NCBI GenBank assembly: GCA_964530235.1
Contig: CAZGYB010000001.1
Span: 124,001 to 188,000 of the forward strand
Direction: 5' to 3'
Length of the DNA: 64,000 nucleotides
From: UM-FILTER-33-9 sp964530235
Lineage (GTDB): Bacteria > Patescibacteriota > Microgenomatia > UBA1406 > GWC2-37-13
Shown here: piece after piece, positions 33,548-41,156 of the stretch
Layout: each line of letters starts with the position of its first letter
Position numbering within the stretch: the stretch's first letter is position 1
The notes under the pieces: model-generated
What the model saw: the letters and a program-made list of their open reading frames with translations, nothing else
Database searches by the model: none
What the model was told of the DNA's origin: nothing
Position numbers and translations under genes: made by a program

Positions 33548-34717
33548 ATGCAAAAACTCGAATTAGCCTATTTTGGCAGTCCGTCTTTTTCCGCGGACTT
33601 TCTGGAGAAAATGGTATTGGATAAAAAACTCCCCTTAGAAGTTATTCTTGTAGTTACTCAACCGGATAAGCCTGTTGGAAGAAATCAAATTCTCACCCCT
33701 TCTCCAGTAAAATTAGTTGCCAAAAAATATAGCATTAGAGTTGTTGAAGACAGTGGCATTTTTTCGACTTGGGGAACAAAAGGGGTCCCCACTGGAGATA
33801 AAAATGACACGGTCGGGACAACATTTGATCTTGCATTAGTGTATGCATATGGCAAAATTCTTCCTAATGAAATCCTATCCCTTCCCCCACTTGGTTTCTG
33901 GAACATCCACCCCTCTCTCCTTCCCCTCTACCGCGGGGCTTCACCAATAGCATATCCACTTATTATGGGCGACACCGAAACTGGAGTATCCATAATACAA
34001 ATGAATGAAAAAATGGATGAAGGACCAATATTGGCACAGGAAAAAATACAAATTCTTCCAAACGAAATACGGACAGATTTAGAAGTAAAGTTAACAAATC
34101 AAGCATTTTTTATATTTAAGAATCTGATAGATAAGTTATTTGTAGCAAAAAATGCGGATTTTTTATTCGACCGCTTGCGAAAGAAAGATCGTGCTACGAA
34201 ACCCGTCTCTCTCGCATTGGATCGAATTAAAAAAGACGCATTTAAGTTAAAAACTCAAAATCATCGGCGTGCAACCTATACTTTTCGCTTGAAAAAATCC
34301 GACGGCTTTATTGAGTTTGGAACTCTCAAAAAAATGCTTAATAATGAAAAAATTGATGTAAAAGAACTTCCGCTATTTCTTCAAAAATATCTTGCAAAAT
34401 ATTCCAATTATCAATTTTCAATAATCAATCAATATTCAAACTCCAATAATCAATCAAAAATTGAAAATTGGGTGTTGAATATTGATCATTCCTCGAAATT
34501 ATTATTCAATCTATTTCGAGGTTTATATCCCTGGCCCGGCCTCTGGACCCTCCTCCCTCCAATTACACCTGCGAGGTGTAATTCAAAGCAGGGTAAAAGG
34601 CTAAAAATCACCGAAATGAAGGATTCCAATACAAAATTTGTTATTACAAAAGTTCAACTTGAGGGGAAAAAGGAAGTGGATTTTGAGACGTTTCAGAAAA
34701 CGTACAGATTGTTTTAA
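33548..34717 (+). CDS. fmt: methionyl-tRNA formyltransferase, enlarged by inserts
   Basis: Formylates initiator Met-tRNA using 10-formyl-THF. The catalytic Asn-His-Asp set is present: WNIHPSLLPLYRGASPI near 118-134 and GDTETGVSI near 141. The N-terminal LAYFGSPSFS and TQPDKPVGR are typical. It is 389 residues against about 310 usually. Two additions are visible: a family A palindrome read as IFSTWGTKGVPTGDKN (about 71-86), just before the strand leading to ALVYAYGKILP, and a heptamer tract in the C-terminal domain (YSNYQFSIINQYSNSNN). A 23-bp palindrome is read as ITPARCNSK. Dihydrofolate reductase and thymidylate synthase genes lie a few kb away. It overlaps the convergent gene by four bases. 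Confidence 0.92.
   Translation: MQKLELAYFGSPSFSADFLEKMVLDKKLPLEVILVVTQPDKPVGRNQILTPSPVKLVAKKYSIRVVEDSGIFSTWGTKGVPTGDKNDTVGTTFDLALVYAYGKILPNEILSLPPLGFWNIHPSLLPLYRGASPIAYPLIMGDTETGVSIIQMNEKMDEGPILAQEKIQILPNEIRTDLEVKLTNQAFFIFKNLIDKLFVAKNADFLFDRLRKKDRATKPVSLALDRIKKDAFKLKTQNHRRATYTFRLKKSDGFIEFGTLKKMLNNEKIDVKELPLFLQKYLAKYSNYQFSIINQYSNSNNQSKIENWVLNIDHSSKLLFNLFRGLYPWPGLWTLLPPITPARCNSKQGKRLKITEMKDSNTKFVITKVQLEGKKEVDFETFQKTYRLF
33753..33810. repeat. family A palindromic element, copy A2, inside fmt
   Basis: Arms GTGGCATTTTT (33753-33763) and AAAAATGACAC (33800-33810) match 10 of 11 as an inverted repeat. The core is TCGACTTGGGG...TCCCCACTGGAGAT. It is translated in frame without a stop, giving IFSTWGTKGVPTGDKN. 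Confidence 0.88.
34401..34488 (+). repeat. degenerate 7-bp-period tract in fmt
   Basis: Heptamer-like words ATCAATT, TTCAATA, ATCAATC run for about 60 bp, then partly return on the opposite strand (AAAATTG, GTGTTGA, ATATTGA), so the tract can fold on itself. It encodes an Asn/Gln/Ser-rich insert in the C-terminal domain. Confidence 0.6.
34561..34583. repeat. small perfect palindrome inside fmt
   Basis: AATTACACCT-GCG-AGGTGTAATT: 10-bp perfect arms, three-base loop, read in frame as ITPARCNSK. Related ACACCT/AGGTGT-type palindromes occur at 56941-56960 and 60422-60437. Confidence 0.6.
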
Positions 34718-36141
34718 GCAAAAAAATAAGATTCGTCAATAACAGATAATATTTCTCCCGTTTCTTGATCCACCATAGCTGGAATAATAATCAATTCTCC
34801 TTTTTTTATTCGTTCCCGAATATTAGGATCACGAGTAATACCGTAATACAGTTTATCCAGGTCAGCAAGGGCTCGCTTCATAGTCATGTCTCCTTCAGGC
34901 GTAATATAACTGTTCCATAATTTCTTATCAGCTAACTTTGTTACGAATAGAATATCAGGTTTTTCATGAGCCGATTCTGTTCTGTGTCTATCAAGTAAGG
35001 ATAACTTTGTTTTCACGTGTTCGGTAGCAGTTTCAACTGTTGAAGGAGAACTGCCAAAAGATTGCTGTTCAGGATCAAACCGCCCCATTGGTTTTCCGTC
35101 ATGAGCTACAGACATGTAATCTTCTTGATGCGCGGAAAACGGATGGTCAGGGCCAGTTTCCGGCACATACGCAAGACCTGTCAAATATTGTGCTGCTGTT
35201 GTACGTGCTAGCAGAAATAATAACGCTTTCTGCTGGTCTTGGGTTAAATCTGAGTAAGACTTGATAACAAAGTCTCTCACTGCTGTCTTAAAATCTTCTG
35301 ACTCGATAAGTATTTGTGTAATTCCAACTACTCGTTGAGAAAAATCCAAAAAATGTTCAGTGCTTGAAAATATTTGTCGCATAGAACCAAACGCACCGTA
35401 TTCTGTTGTCAAATGTTGCTCCAATTCATGGGCATTTGCCCTCAACCACTCTGTTGTTGAAAAATGATTTTTTTCTGAACTCAAACTAACTCCCATGGTA
35501 TCTGTATCATAAAGTGCAGAAATCGCTACCCTTTGTAAAGGAACGAGTCCATTCTCAGCTCTAAAATAGTTGTATGCATTGGTAATTGCAGGTATTTGAC
35601 GTGATTCAAACAATGCAATGTTTTTTTCTTCAAGAGAATCACCCGGTACATCATCAAACTCTCCTTTTTGCGCTCCGGCTTGCATTCTTCCACATTTATG
35701 GAGTGTTGTGCTACTGGTATGAGCAAAGACTACCTCCAGTAAATCACGACCGTCTTTTGCTGCAGCACGCAGTGTCTCCAGCAGAATAAAAGATTCGGGC
35801 CTTAATCCATATTCTGTTTCACGTACACCTGCAAGTGAAGCAGGTTCTTCCCAAACATTTATTGTTCTTCCAAACGGATGAATTGTATCAAAGCGTCCGT
35901 CAATACAAATAATTCCTGCCAGTTTTGCATCCCCTTTCAGTTCTTTTTCAGTATCTAAAATCCGTTTATACTCTGGCGTGCTTAAAAGCTGTCCTATTTG
36001 ATTATTCCGTTCAACAATCGCTTCTATTCGTTGAACTGTTGGCTCAGCAACTTCAATACCATAATTAGTCTTCATCCTTCCAAAATATCTTCGAAGGCTT
36101 TCTTTTGGTTGATATTGCGAAGACCTTTCAGCTTTTGACAT
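34714..36141 (-). CDS. CIDGR-motif protein (large form), carbonic-anhydrase-like metal motif
   Basis: Unrecognised, about 475 residues, cytosolic. The segment IICIDGRFDTIHPFG and, about 75 residues later, FAHTSSTTLHKCGRM give Cys-x-Asp-x-Arg ... His...Cys-Gly, the zinc-ligand pattern of beta-carbonic anhydrases (C-x-D-x-R ... H-x-x-C-G). Beyond those motifs I see no overall resemblance. A second protein in this window (42950-43756) has the same CIDGR start and a CGH partner, so the two appear distantly related. ATG 36141 was preferred over the TTG seven codons earlier. The function is unknown. Confidence 0.55.
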   Translation of the reverse strand: MSKAERSSQYQPKESLRRYFGRMKTNYGIEVAEPTVQRIEAIVERNNQIGQLLSTPEYKRILDTEKELKGDAKLAGIICIDGRFDTIHPFGRTINVWEEPASLAGVRETEYGLRPESFILLETLRAAAKDGRDLLEVVFAHTSSTTLHKCGRMQAGAQKGEFDDVPGDSLEEKNIALFESRQIPAITNAYNYFRAENGLVPLQRVAISALYDTDTMGVSLSSEKNHFSTTEWLRANAHELEQHLTTEYGAFGSMRQIFSSTEHFLDFSQRVVGITQILIESEDFKTAVRDFVIKSYSDLTQDQQKALLFLLARTTAAQYLTGLAYVPETGPDHPFSAHQEDYMSVAHDGKPMGRFDPEQQSFGSSPSTVETATEHVKTKLSLLDRHRTESAHEKPDILFVTKLADKKLWNSYITPEGDMTMKRALADLDKLYYGITRDPNIRERIKKGELIIIPAMVDQETGEILSVIDESYFFA

Positions 36142-36212
36142 AAAAAAATTTTCTCTTTTCAAAAAGAAAAGTATATCAAATAAAGGCCTATAATACTAGT
36201 GTAAGAAGACTC

Positions 36213-37679
36213 TTATATCATATCCCTTCCTATCATCTCTCTTATTTTTTCCATAAACCGCTCCATCACCCACAGATTATGATATGTGGCAAGATTGTAT
36301 CCAAGAATTTCCCTCTGTTTGAAAAGATGATGGAGATATGCTTTTGTAAAATGAGTGCAGACAGAACAATTACAATCATCATCAAGTCGTTCTAAATTAT
36401 TCTTGTATACTGATTTTGATATATCAATGGGTATCGATGGTGAAAACGTCTGTTTTTGAGTCAATCGCTTGGGGCCCCTCTGGGGTGAAGCGGACTCAAA
36501 AACATGGTGTTGAACATCTTTCATTTGATATAGTACCCCCATTCTCGCCAACCTGGTCGGTTCAACACAGTCAAACGTATCAATTCCATGTTTTACCAGA
36601 TCAATAATATCATCGATCTGCCCAACCCCGAGTAAATGCACTGGTTTGTCTTTTGGTAAAAAGTCCGCTACCCATCTGACCTGATCCCGCATCTCTTTTT
36701 TTGTCTCACCAACCGACACTCCCCCAATTGCTACTCCGTCAACGTCCTGTGAAACCACGAATTCTGCAGACTTTTTCCGGAGATCCTCAAACGTCCCTCC
36801 CTGAATAATTCCATATAGGTATTGGTTATTAGCTGACTGTTTTTTGTTTATAGTTTGTATATGCGAAGACTTAATTTTTTTGTCAATCGCCTGGGTCCCT
36901 TCAGGGTGAACCTTCAGGGTGAACCCCTTAGGGTGAGGCGGACAAAAAACATTACGTCGAGCATTGTTCTTTTTGAAATCAACACATCTCCTTAGCCACT
37001 CATGCGTCCGCTTCATTGCCTTTTCCGTATAATCATGTGTTGCCGGATAATAGGTGCATTCGTCAAACGCCATATTGAGATCTGCACCAATTTTCCGCTG
37101 GTACTCCATCGAGGTTTCCGGCGTAAACTCAATCAGCTGCCCGTCGAATGTTGACCGGAACTTCACCCCATCATCTGATATTTTGACCACAAGCGGTTCC
37201 TCCTCCCCCCGGACATCTGCTTTTCTGCTCGCATGTTTTACGGGTGAAGAAATCTGTTGAAGTGAAGACGTCATTTTTAAGCCAATCGCCTGGGTCCCTT
37301 CAGGGTGAACCTTCAGGGTAAACCCCTTAGGGTGAGGCGGGCTTAAAACATGATGTCGAACGTCATTTTTTGCCAATGAAAAGACCTGAAATCCTCCTGA
37401 ATCAGACATTAACGGAATGTTCAGTTGACTAAAGCTATGAATTCCTCCGGCTTGCTCAATCACCTCAACTCCCGGATGTGTTACCAGATGATAGGTATTT
37501 ACAAATGCAACCTGAATACCGATTTCTGGGATAAGCGAAGGAAGCAGTGTTTTTATGGTTCCTTTGGTGCCAACCGGTACAAACGCAGGGGTTTTGATAA
37601 CGCCATGATCCGTGGTAATTTCCCCTAAACGTGCGCGGGATTTTTGGGATTGATGAATAAAGTGAAAAAACTTAGTCAT
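36213..37679 (-). CDS. tgt: tRNA-guanine transglycosylase with three large in-frame inserts
   Basis: Exchanges guanine-34 for preQ1 in queuosine tRNAs. Intact core: SDSGGFQVFSLAK (catalytic Asp near 93), IGGVSVGETKKEM, the second catalytic Asp in FDCVEPTRLAR, and the zinc site CNCSVC...H. It has 488 residues versus about 370-380. The excess is three family B palindromes with neighbouring sequence: after SLAK (about residues 105-165), before YLYGIIQGG, and after the PTRLARMG segment. Each sits in a surface loop between conserved blocks and remains in frame. A heptamer tract adds NKKQSANNQ. PTRLAR replaces the usual PTRNAR. The partner gene queA lies 1.3 kb away on the same strand. Confidence 0.93.
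   Translation of the reverse strand: MTKFFHFIHQSQKSRARLGEITTDHGVIKTPAFVPVGTKGTIKTLLPSLIPEIGIQVAFVNTYHLVTHPGVEVIEQAGGIHSFSQLNIPLMSDSGGFQVFSLAKNDVRHHVLSPPHPKGFTLKVHPEGTQAIGLKMTSSLQQISSPVKHASRKADVRGEEEPLVVKISDDGVKFRSTFDGQLIEFTPETSMEYQRKIGADLNMAFDECTYYPATHDYTEKAMKRTHEWLRRCVDFKKNNARRNVFCPPHPKGFTLKVHPEGTQAIDKKIKSSHIQTINKKQSANNQYLYGIIQGGTFEDLRKKSAEFVVSQDVDGVAIGGVSVGETKKEMRDQVRWVADFLPKDKPVHLLGVGQIDDIIDLVKHGIDTFDCVEPTRLARMGVLYQMKDVQHHVFESASPQRGPKRLTQKQTFSPSIPIDISKSVYKNNLERLDDDCNCSVCTHFTKAYLHHLFKQREILGYNLATYHNLWVMERFMEKIREMIGRDMI
36440..36512. repeat. family B palindromic element, copy B2, inside tgt
   Basis: Stem GTTTTTGAGTC (36452-36462) with GACTCAAAAAC (36493-36503), centre GGGGCCCC. Apart from one base its core equals copy B1 in gdhA, 14 kb away. 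Read as HHVFESASPQRGPKRLTQKQ, the same frame as in GdhA. Confidence 0.88.
36819..36862 (-). repeat. degenerate 7-bp-period tract in tgt
   Basis: ATTGGTT, ATTAGCT, GACTGTT, TTTTGTT, TATAGTT with a 7-bp period. It directly adjoins palindrome copy B3 and encodes QTINKKQSANNQY. Confidence 0.5.
36866..36972. repeat. family B palindromic element, copy B3, inside tgt
   Basis: Stem TTTTTTGTC with GACAAAAAA (36951-36959), inner CGCCT/AGGCG, and a longer centre with repeated TCAGGGTGAACC words. Outer sequence AAGACTTAAT / ATTACGTCGA continues the pairing. Read as VFCPPHPKGFTLKVHPEGTQ. Confidence 0.82.
37264..37362. repeat. family B palindromic element, copy B4, inside tgt
   Basis: Stem TTTTAAGCC with GGCTTAAAA, inner CGCCT/AGGCG. 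The centre is nearly the same as B3. Only the stem has changed, on both sides at once. Outer GAAGACGTCAT / ATGATGTCGAAC also pair. Read as VLSPPHPKGFTLKVHPEGTQ. Confidence 0.85.
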
Positions 37680-37706
37680 AATCTATAGTTTATTAAATAA
37701 ATAGTA

Positions 37707-38405
37707 TTAAGATTGTGAAGAAGTGCGAACGGTAGTTTCTGCTTGAGAAGGAGCTTTTAAAGCTTGCTGATGAAGATTATCATATACTTGTCTTGGTCGT
37801 AAATGAACATCAAGGCCTAAAGAACCGGTAAGGTTATGATCGTGTATCGCGAGCTCGACGGCATGTTTATCATTCACTGGAATCCATATCCCCCTGTTTA
37901 TGTTCGGTTGTCTTTCATCACCTACAGTTCGTAAATCCCAGTCTATTGGTTTTAATAATGATGGATTTTTCCCCAATACTACCAACCCAGTAGTTTTATG
38001 AGGATCGACTACTACTCTCATGCTTGTATCTATTGCTCCTGGAACATATGAAATAGTTAACGCCTCTCTTGGCAATTGACTAAATGGATCGCCATCAAGA
38101 GGTGATTGAAGAGTTACCAATCTGCGATTTTTCGAAGCAGCTTCTAACTCACGTCTTGCATTTTGTGCAGATAACTTATCTTGAAGACCTGGTTCATTTG
38201 TTTGTCCAGCGTTTAAAGTAATTTCTCGACCTATTGTAACCGTAGTCCCGCCATCTATATATAAGTTGGGATTATAAGGATCAGGTGATTCTTTGGGTAT
38301 CAAAATAGTTCGACCTACAGCTACCTCTTCAGTTGTCCTTTGTGTTGGAGCGGTTGAATCCAATGATTTTATTGGATCCCGATCTACTTGTGTATCTTCT
38401 CCCAT
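37707..38405 (-). CDS. hypothetical cytosolic protein
   Basis: 232 residues, not recognised. No signal peptide, membrane helix or Cys-based site. The N- and C-termini are polar, low-complexity (Thr/Ser/Gln), while the middle has regular beta-type segments (YIDGGTTVTIGREITLNAG; TISYVPGAIDTSMRVVVDP; GLVVLGKNP; GIWIPVNDKHAVELAIHDHN). It lies 27 bp upstream of tgt on the same strand and could be cotranscribed with it. Confidence 0.5.
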   Translation of the reverse strand: MGEDTQVDRDPIKSLDSTAPTQRTTEEVAVGRTILIPKESPDPYNPNLYIDGGTTVTIGREITLNAGQTNEPGLQDKLSAQNARRELEAASKNRRLVTLQSPLDGDPFSQLPREALTISYVPGAIDTSMRVVVDPHKTTGLVVLGKNPSLLKPIDWDLRTVGDERQPNINRGIWIPVNDKHAVELAIHDHNLTGSLGLDVHLRPRQVYDNLHQQALKAPSQAETTVRTSSQS

Positions 38406-38424
38406 TAAACAATTCTATTTTGCC

Positions 38425-38904
38425 CTACTTATAATACTCCCTCACCTGGAACAGAACGTACATGCTCAGGAGGGTGCCGATGATGAGTCCTCCCAGATTA
38501 AGCGAAATGGCGTTCTGCGCTGCATTCAAGAGTGTCACATAGTACATGATTCTCCATGAACGCATTTCCCGCTTGAAAAGCCCGGGTAGGGCAATAAGCT
38601 CTAGAACAATGACAACAACCGTAAACACCAATCCTGCCATATAACCGAAACCGGCGTTTAACCCTCCCATGAATGCAAAGGGCGATAAAAACGTTCCGAT
38701 ACCAAGCGCTGCAAGTAACACAGGTGCTGCCAGAATCATTAGAATGAGAGTGATCCACGGCCCGAATTTTACAATTGCCTCTTTTGCACCTTCCGGCAGA
38801 GCGGGAGCTTTTTTCAACAGATATTCCTCAAGTAGTTTTTCCAAGTCCGCAAGATATTCCTTGTAGTCCTTACCGGGTTTTGATGTTTTTGTAACGTCTG
38901 TCAT
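38425..38904 (-). CDS. small multi-pass membrane protein
   Basis: 160 residues. A charged N-terminal stretch (residues 1-45, coiled-coil-like: KDYKEYLADLEKLLEEYLLKK) is followed by four hydrophobic helices (about 50-75, 80-110, 125-140, 145-157). The architecture is common among uncharacterised Patescibacteria proteins. I chose the ATG at 38904 because the upstream extension has no membrane or domain character. A 24-bp perfect palindrome lies about 95 bp upstream. Confidence 0.65.
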   Translation of the reverse strand: MTDVTKTSKPGKDYKEYLADLEKLLEEYLLKKAPALPEGAKEAIVKFGPWITLILMILAAPVLLAALGIGTFLSPFAFMGGLNAGFGYMAGLVFTVVVIVLELIALPGLFKREMRSWRIMYYVTLLNAAQNAISLNLGGLIIGTLLSMYVLFQVREYYK

Positions 38905-38997
38905 AAATAGAAAATAATTAGTAATAATTGCCTTAGCATGATGATAACGAACCATTAGTACATTGTCAACAAGAACCAAATCCAACCTCGTAGGTCG

Positions 38998-39021
38998 ACC
39001 TTCGAGGTCGACCTCGAAGGT
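38998..39021. repeat. perfect palindrome downstream of queA
   Basis: ACCTTCGAGGTCGACCTCGAAGGT is fully self-complementary (24 bp, no loop). An adjoining TAGGTCGACCT repeats half of it, giving two alternative foldings. It lies between queA and the next gene; no T-run follows on either strand, so a classical terminator is unlikely. Confidence 0.6.
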
Positions 39022-39026
39022 GGGAG

Positions 39027-40121
39027 TTACAGAATCAGCATCCCATCTCCAAACGAGTAAAACCTAAATTTTTCCTTGACCGCGACTCGGTAAAGTTCAA
39101 TAAGAGATTTTTTTGCTTTTTTATACTGCAAAAAAGCCTCAACCAACATCATAAGCGAGCTTCCCGGCAGATGAAAATTCGTGATCATATGATCAACCAT
39201 TTTAAAATCATACGGCGGATAAATAAATAAGTCCGTCTTCCCAACAACCGATTTAACTGATTTTAACCCTTCGACTCTGCTAAGAGTAAACCGATTTAAA
39301 CCGATTTTAACCGATTCAAGCGTTCTCACCACTGTTGTCCCGACCGCAACAATATGTTTTCTCTGCGCCTGCGATTGATACAGTGATTGTAAAGTCGAAG
39401 AATCTATTTCATACCACTCTTCATGCAGTTTTTTATCAGAAATCTGCTGAAGTGTAACCGGCGCAAACGTTCCCATTCCAACATGAAGCGTTACAAACTT
39501 CGCCCCGATTCCTTTTCCCTTCAATTTTTTTAACAGTCTGTTTGTAAAGTGAAGCGACGCAGTCGGCGCTGCTGCCGAACCTTTATTTTGAGCAAAAACA
39601 GTCTGATATTTTTTCCGGAGCTCTTTTTTATCTAAAGAACTGTTTTTAATATAAAGAGGAACCGGCATTGTCCCTTTTTTTTCAAGTAAAGAAAAAAGCT
39701 CTGCAACAGAAAAATCAAATACAACTGTAAAAATATGTTCTTCTTGTGAGATGACCGTAACAAAGTGGGTGGGGTTTATGAACAATCGTTCACCCACCTC
39801 CACTTTCCGATCCACAAAAACGCGAATGGTGTTTGTATTGCTCAGGCGGTGATCATTTCCGCACTCATTTACCAAAAATAAAACTTCTACTTTTCCACCT
39901 GTTGACTTATGAAGTATTACCCGTGCCGGCAACACCTTTGTCTGATTGAAAACCATGACTGCATTTTGAGGAATGTATTTATGGAGATGGTAAAAAAAAT
40001 CAAATGCAATTTCATTTGTGTTGGTATTGTAAACAAACAGACGTGAAGAATCCCTCGGACTTGCCGGTTTATTTGCAATCAGTTCCTGTGGCAGAACATA
40101 CTGAAAAGAGGATGAATCCAT
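39027..40121 (-). CDS. queA: S-adenosylmethionine:tRNA ribosyltransferase-isomerase
   Basis: Makes epoxyqueuosine from preQ1-tRNA using the ribose of SAM. Conserved blocks: FQYVLPQELIANKPASPRDSSRL at the start, LHVGMGTFAPV, HEEWYEI, VGTTVVRTLES and TNFHLPGSSLMMLVEAF. About 364 residues. A short segment read as NRFTLSRVEGLKSVKSV, between RTLES and the DLFIYPPY block, coincides with a hairpin plus heptamer tract. ATG 40121 gives the normal family N-terminus; the upstream extension has no homology. Tgt is encoded nearby, so both late steps on tRNA are covered, but I see no preQ1 biosynthesis genes here. Confidence 0.93.
   Translation of the reverse strand: MDSSSFQYVLPQELIANKPASPRDSSRLFVYNTNTNEIAFDFFYHLHKYIPQNAVMVFNQTKVLPARVILHKSTGGKVEVLFLVNECGNDHRLSNTNTIRVFVDRKVEVGERLFINPTHFVTVISQEEHIFTVVFDFSVAELFSLLEKKGTMPVPLYIKNSSLDKKELRKKYQTVFAQNKGSAAAPTASLHFTNRLLKKLKGKGIGAKFVTLHVGMGTFAPVTLQQISDKKLHEEWYEIDSSTLQSLYQSQAQRKHIVAVGTTVVRTLESVKIGLNRFTLSRVEGLKSVKSVVGKTDLFIYPPYDFKMVDHMITNFHLPGSSLMMLVEAFLQYKKAKKSLIELYRVAVKEKFRFYSFGDGMLIL
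39245..39318. repeat. hairpin with flanking heptamer words inside queA
   Basis: CGACTCT-GCTA-AGAGT (about 39272-39286) is flanked on both sides by ACCGATTTTAAC-like words with near 7-bp spacing. The GAGTCGAAGGG stretch (minus strand) resembles a palindromic repeat I know from many bacterial genomes. It is read in frame as FTLSRVEGLKSVKS. Confidence 0.5.
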
Positions 40122-40233
40122 AGATCCATTATACAGCACTTTGCATTGCTGCACCGACCTTTGTTTAACCACGTAGATTGCAAGAAGGAACGTCATAAAT
40201 CCACTTGCCCTTGCAAAGGAGGAGGAGGAGGAG

Positions 40234-40239
40234 TATAAT
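40234..40239 (+). promoter_or_regulatory. -10 box of the 100-residue hypothetical gene
   Basis: TATAAT at 40234-40239, 19 bases before ATG 40259, directly after a pure purine run of GGA repeats (about 40217-40233). A short leader of roughly 12 nt is expected. Confidence 0.45.
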
Positions 40240-40258
40240 AGCAATCTAAATCTTTATT

Positions 40259-40561
40259 ATGACACATCTATCTGCTGAAATTTTTAAAGAGGGACTTCCA
40301 CAAGGGAGTCCTGAAGGTGTAATAGAGAATTGTAGTAAATGCACTCTACTTGCACTTGCATTGTTACATCACGCAAATGGAGTTGACATAGCTAAAGTGA
40401 CTTGTTTAGAAAATCCGAACCGTTCCGGCAGAACAATGATCGCTGCTGGAAACAGTTTTCACACAGCAGACGTTCCTGCATATGCGTGCCGGGCTCTGGA
40501 TTCAAACTTGAGTCTTACAAGCTCTCAAGTTGTACCAAGTGATTTAATTACTGTTTCTTAA
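40259..40561 (+). CDS. hypothetical small protein
   Basis: 100 residues, not recognised. Contains a C-x-x-C pair (ENCSKCTLLALALLHH) and two further Cys (VTCLE; YACRA), which could bind a metal or form disulfides. No signal peptide. It has its own TATAAT box and converges on dfrA with a 23 bp gap. The frame runs from a well-placed ATG to its stop across the whole space between queA and dfrA, but coding is supported only by that and the promoter. Confidence 0.5.
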   Translation: MTHLSAEIFKEGLPQGSPEGVIENCSKCTLLALALLHHANGVDIAKVTCLENPNRSGRTMIAAGNSFHTADVPAYACRALDSNLSLTSSQVVPSDLITVS

Positions 40562-40584
40562 ACCAATCCGGCAAATAGCCGAAC

Positions 40585-41127
40585 TTACTTAACCAGCTCA
40601 ATACAGGTAAACTTCTGTCCATTTTCTTTTTTTTCCTCTTTAAAAACAACGTTCTGAAACGCAGAATAGTCCGGAAAAAATGTATCCGCCTCATACTCTC
40701 CATCAACCAAAGTAAGATAAAGCTTATCGGCAACCGGGAGAAACTGCTCGTAAACACGGGCCCCGCCGATAACAAAGACTTCACAGCGTGGAGCGTGTAT
40801 CAGGTAACGCGATGCATGTTTTAACGCTTCATCAATTGATGAAACTACAACTAACCTTGTTTTACTGTCTCCTTCTGACTGCTGGATGTAATTGGAATAT
40901 TTCATTCCAAATGCTTCCTTGTCATGCGTCAATATAATATTGAGGCGATTTGGGAGCGGTTTTCCGATAGAATCGAACGTTTTTCTCCCCATGATCACCG
41001 GATGACCGGTTGTCAGCTCTTTAAACCGTTTCAAATCCGCAGAAATATGCCATAAGAGTTTGTTGTCTTTCCCCAGTTCTCTGTTTTTTCCGATCGCAGC
41101 AATTATGCTTACAATTGTCTTTTTCAT
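40585..41127 (-). CDS. dihydrofolate reductase
   Basis: Reduces dihydrofolate to tetrahydrofolate with NADPH (folA/dfrA type). SIIAAIGKNRELGKDNKLLWHISADLKRF gives the substrate-pocket region, including the acidic residue (Asp) of the W-x-x-x-x-D type. PVIMGRKTFDSIG is the NADPH-binding loop and VFVIGGARVYEQFL the second nucleotide loop. The 180-residue size is usual. It sits 29 bp downstream of thyA and is evidently in one operon with it, the classic pair in which thymidylate synthase produces the dihydrofolate this enzyme recycles. Confidence 0.95.
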   Translation of the reverse strand: MKKTIVSIIAAIGKNRELGKDNKLLWHISADLKRFKELTTGHPVIMGRKTFDSIGKPLPNRLNIILTHDKEAFGMKYSNYIQQSEGDSKTRLVVVSSIDEALKHASRYLIHAPRCEVFVIGGARVYEQFLPVADKLYLTLVDGEYEADTFFPDYSAFQNVVFKEEKKENGQKFTCIELVK

Positions 41128-41156
41128 AAGCTTTTGAATTGTTATATAGCTCCGAA

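Noticed and set aside
38905..38985. Longer start for the small membrane protein
   Set aside because: The additional 27 residues have no conserved or signal character, and the charged N-terminus beginning MTDVTK fits as the native start.
40122..40244. N-terminal extension of QueA
   Set aside because: The family's conserved start (FQYVLPQELIA) begins right after ATG 40121; the extension is unrelated and runs into a purine repeat and divergent promoter.
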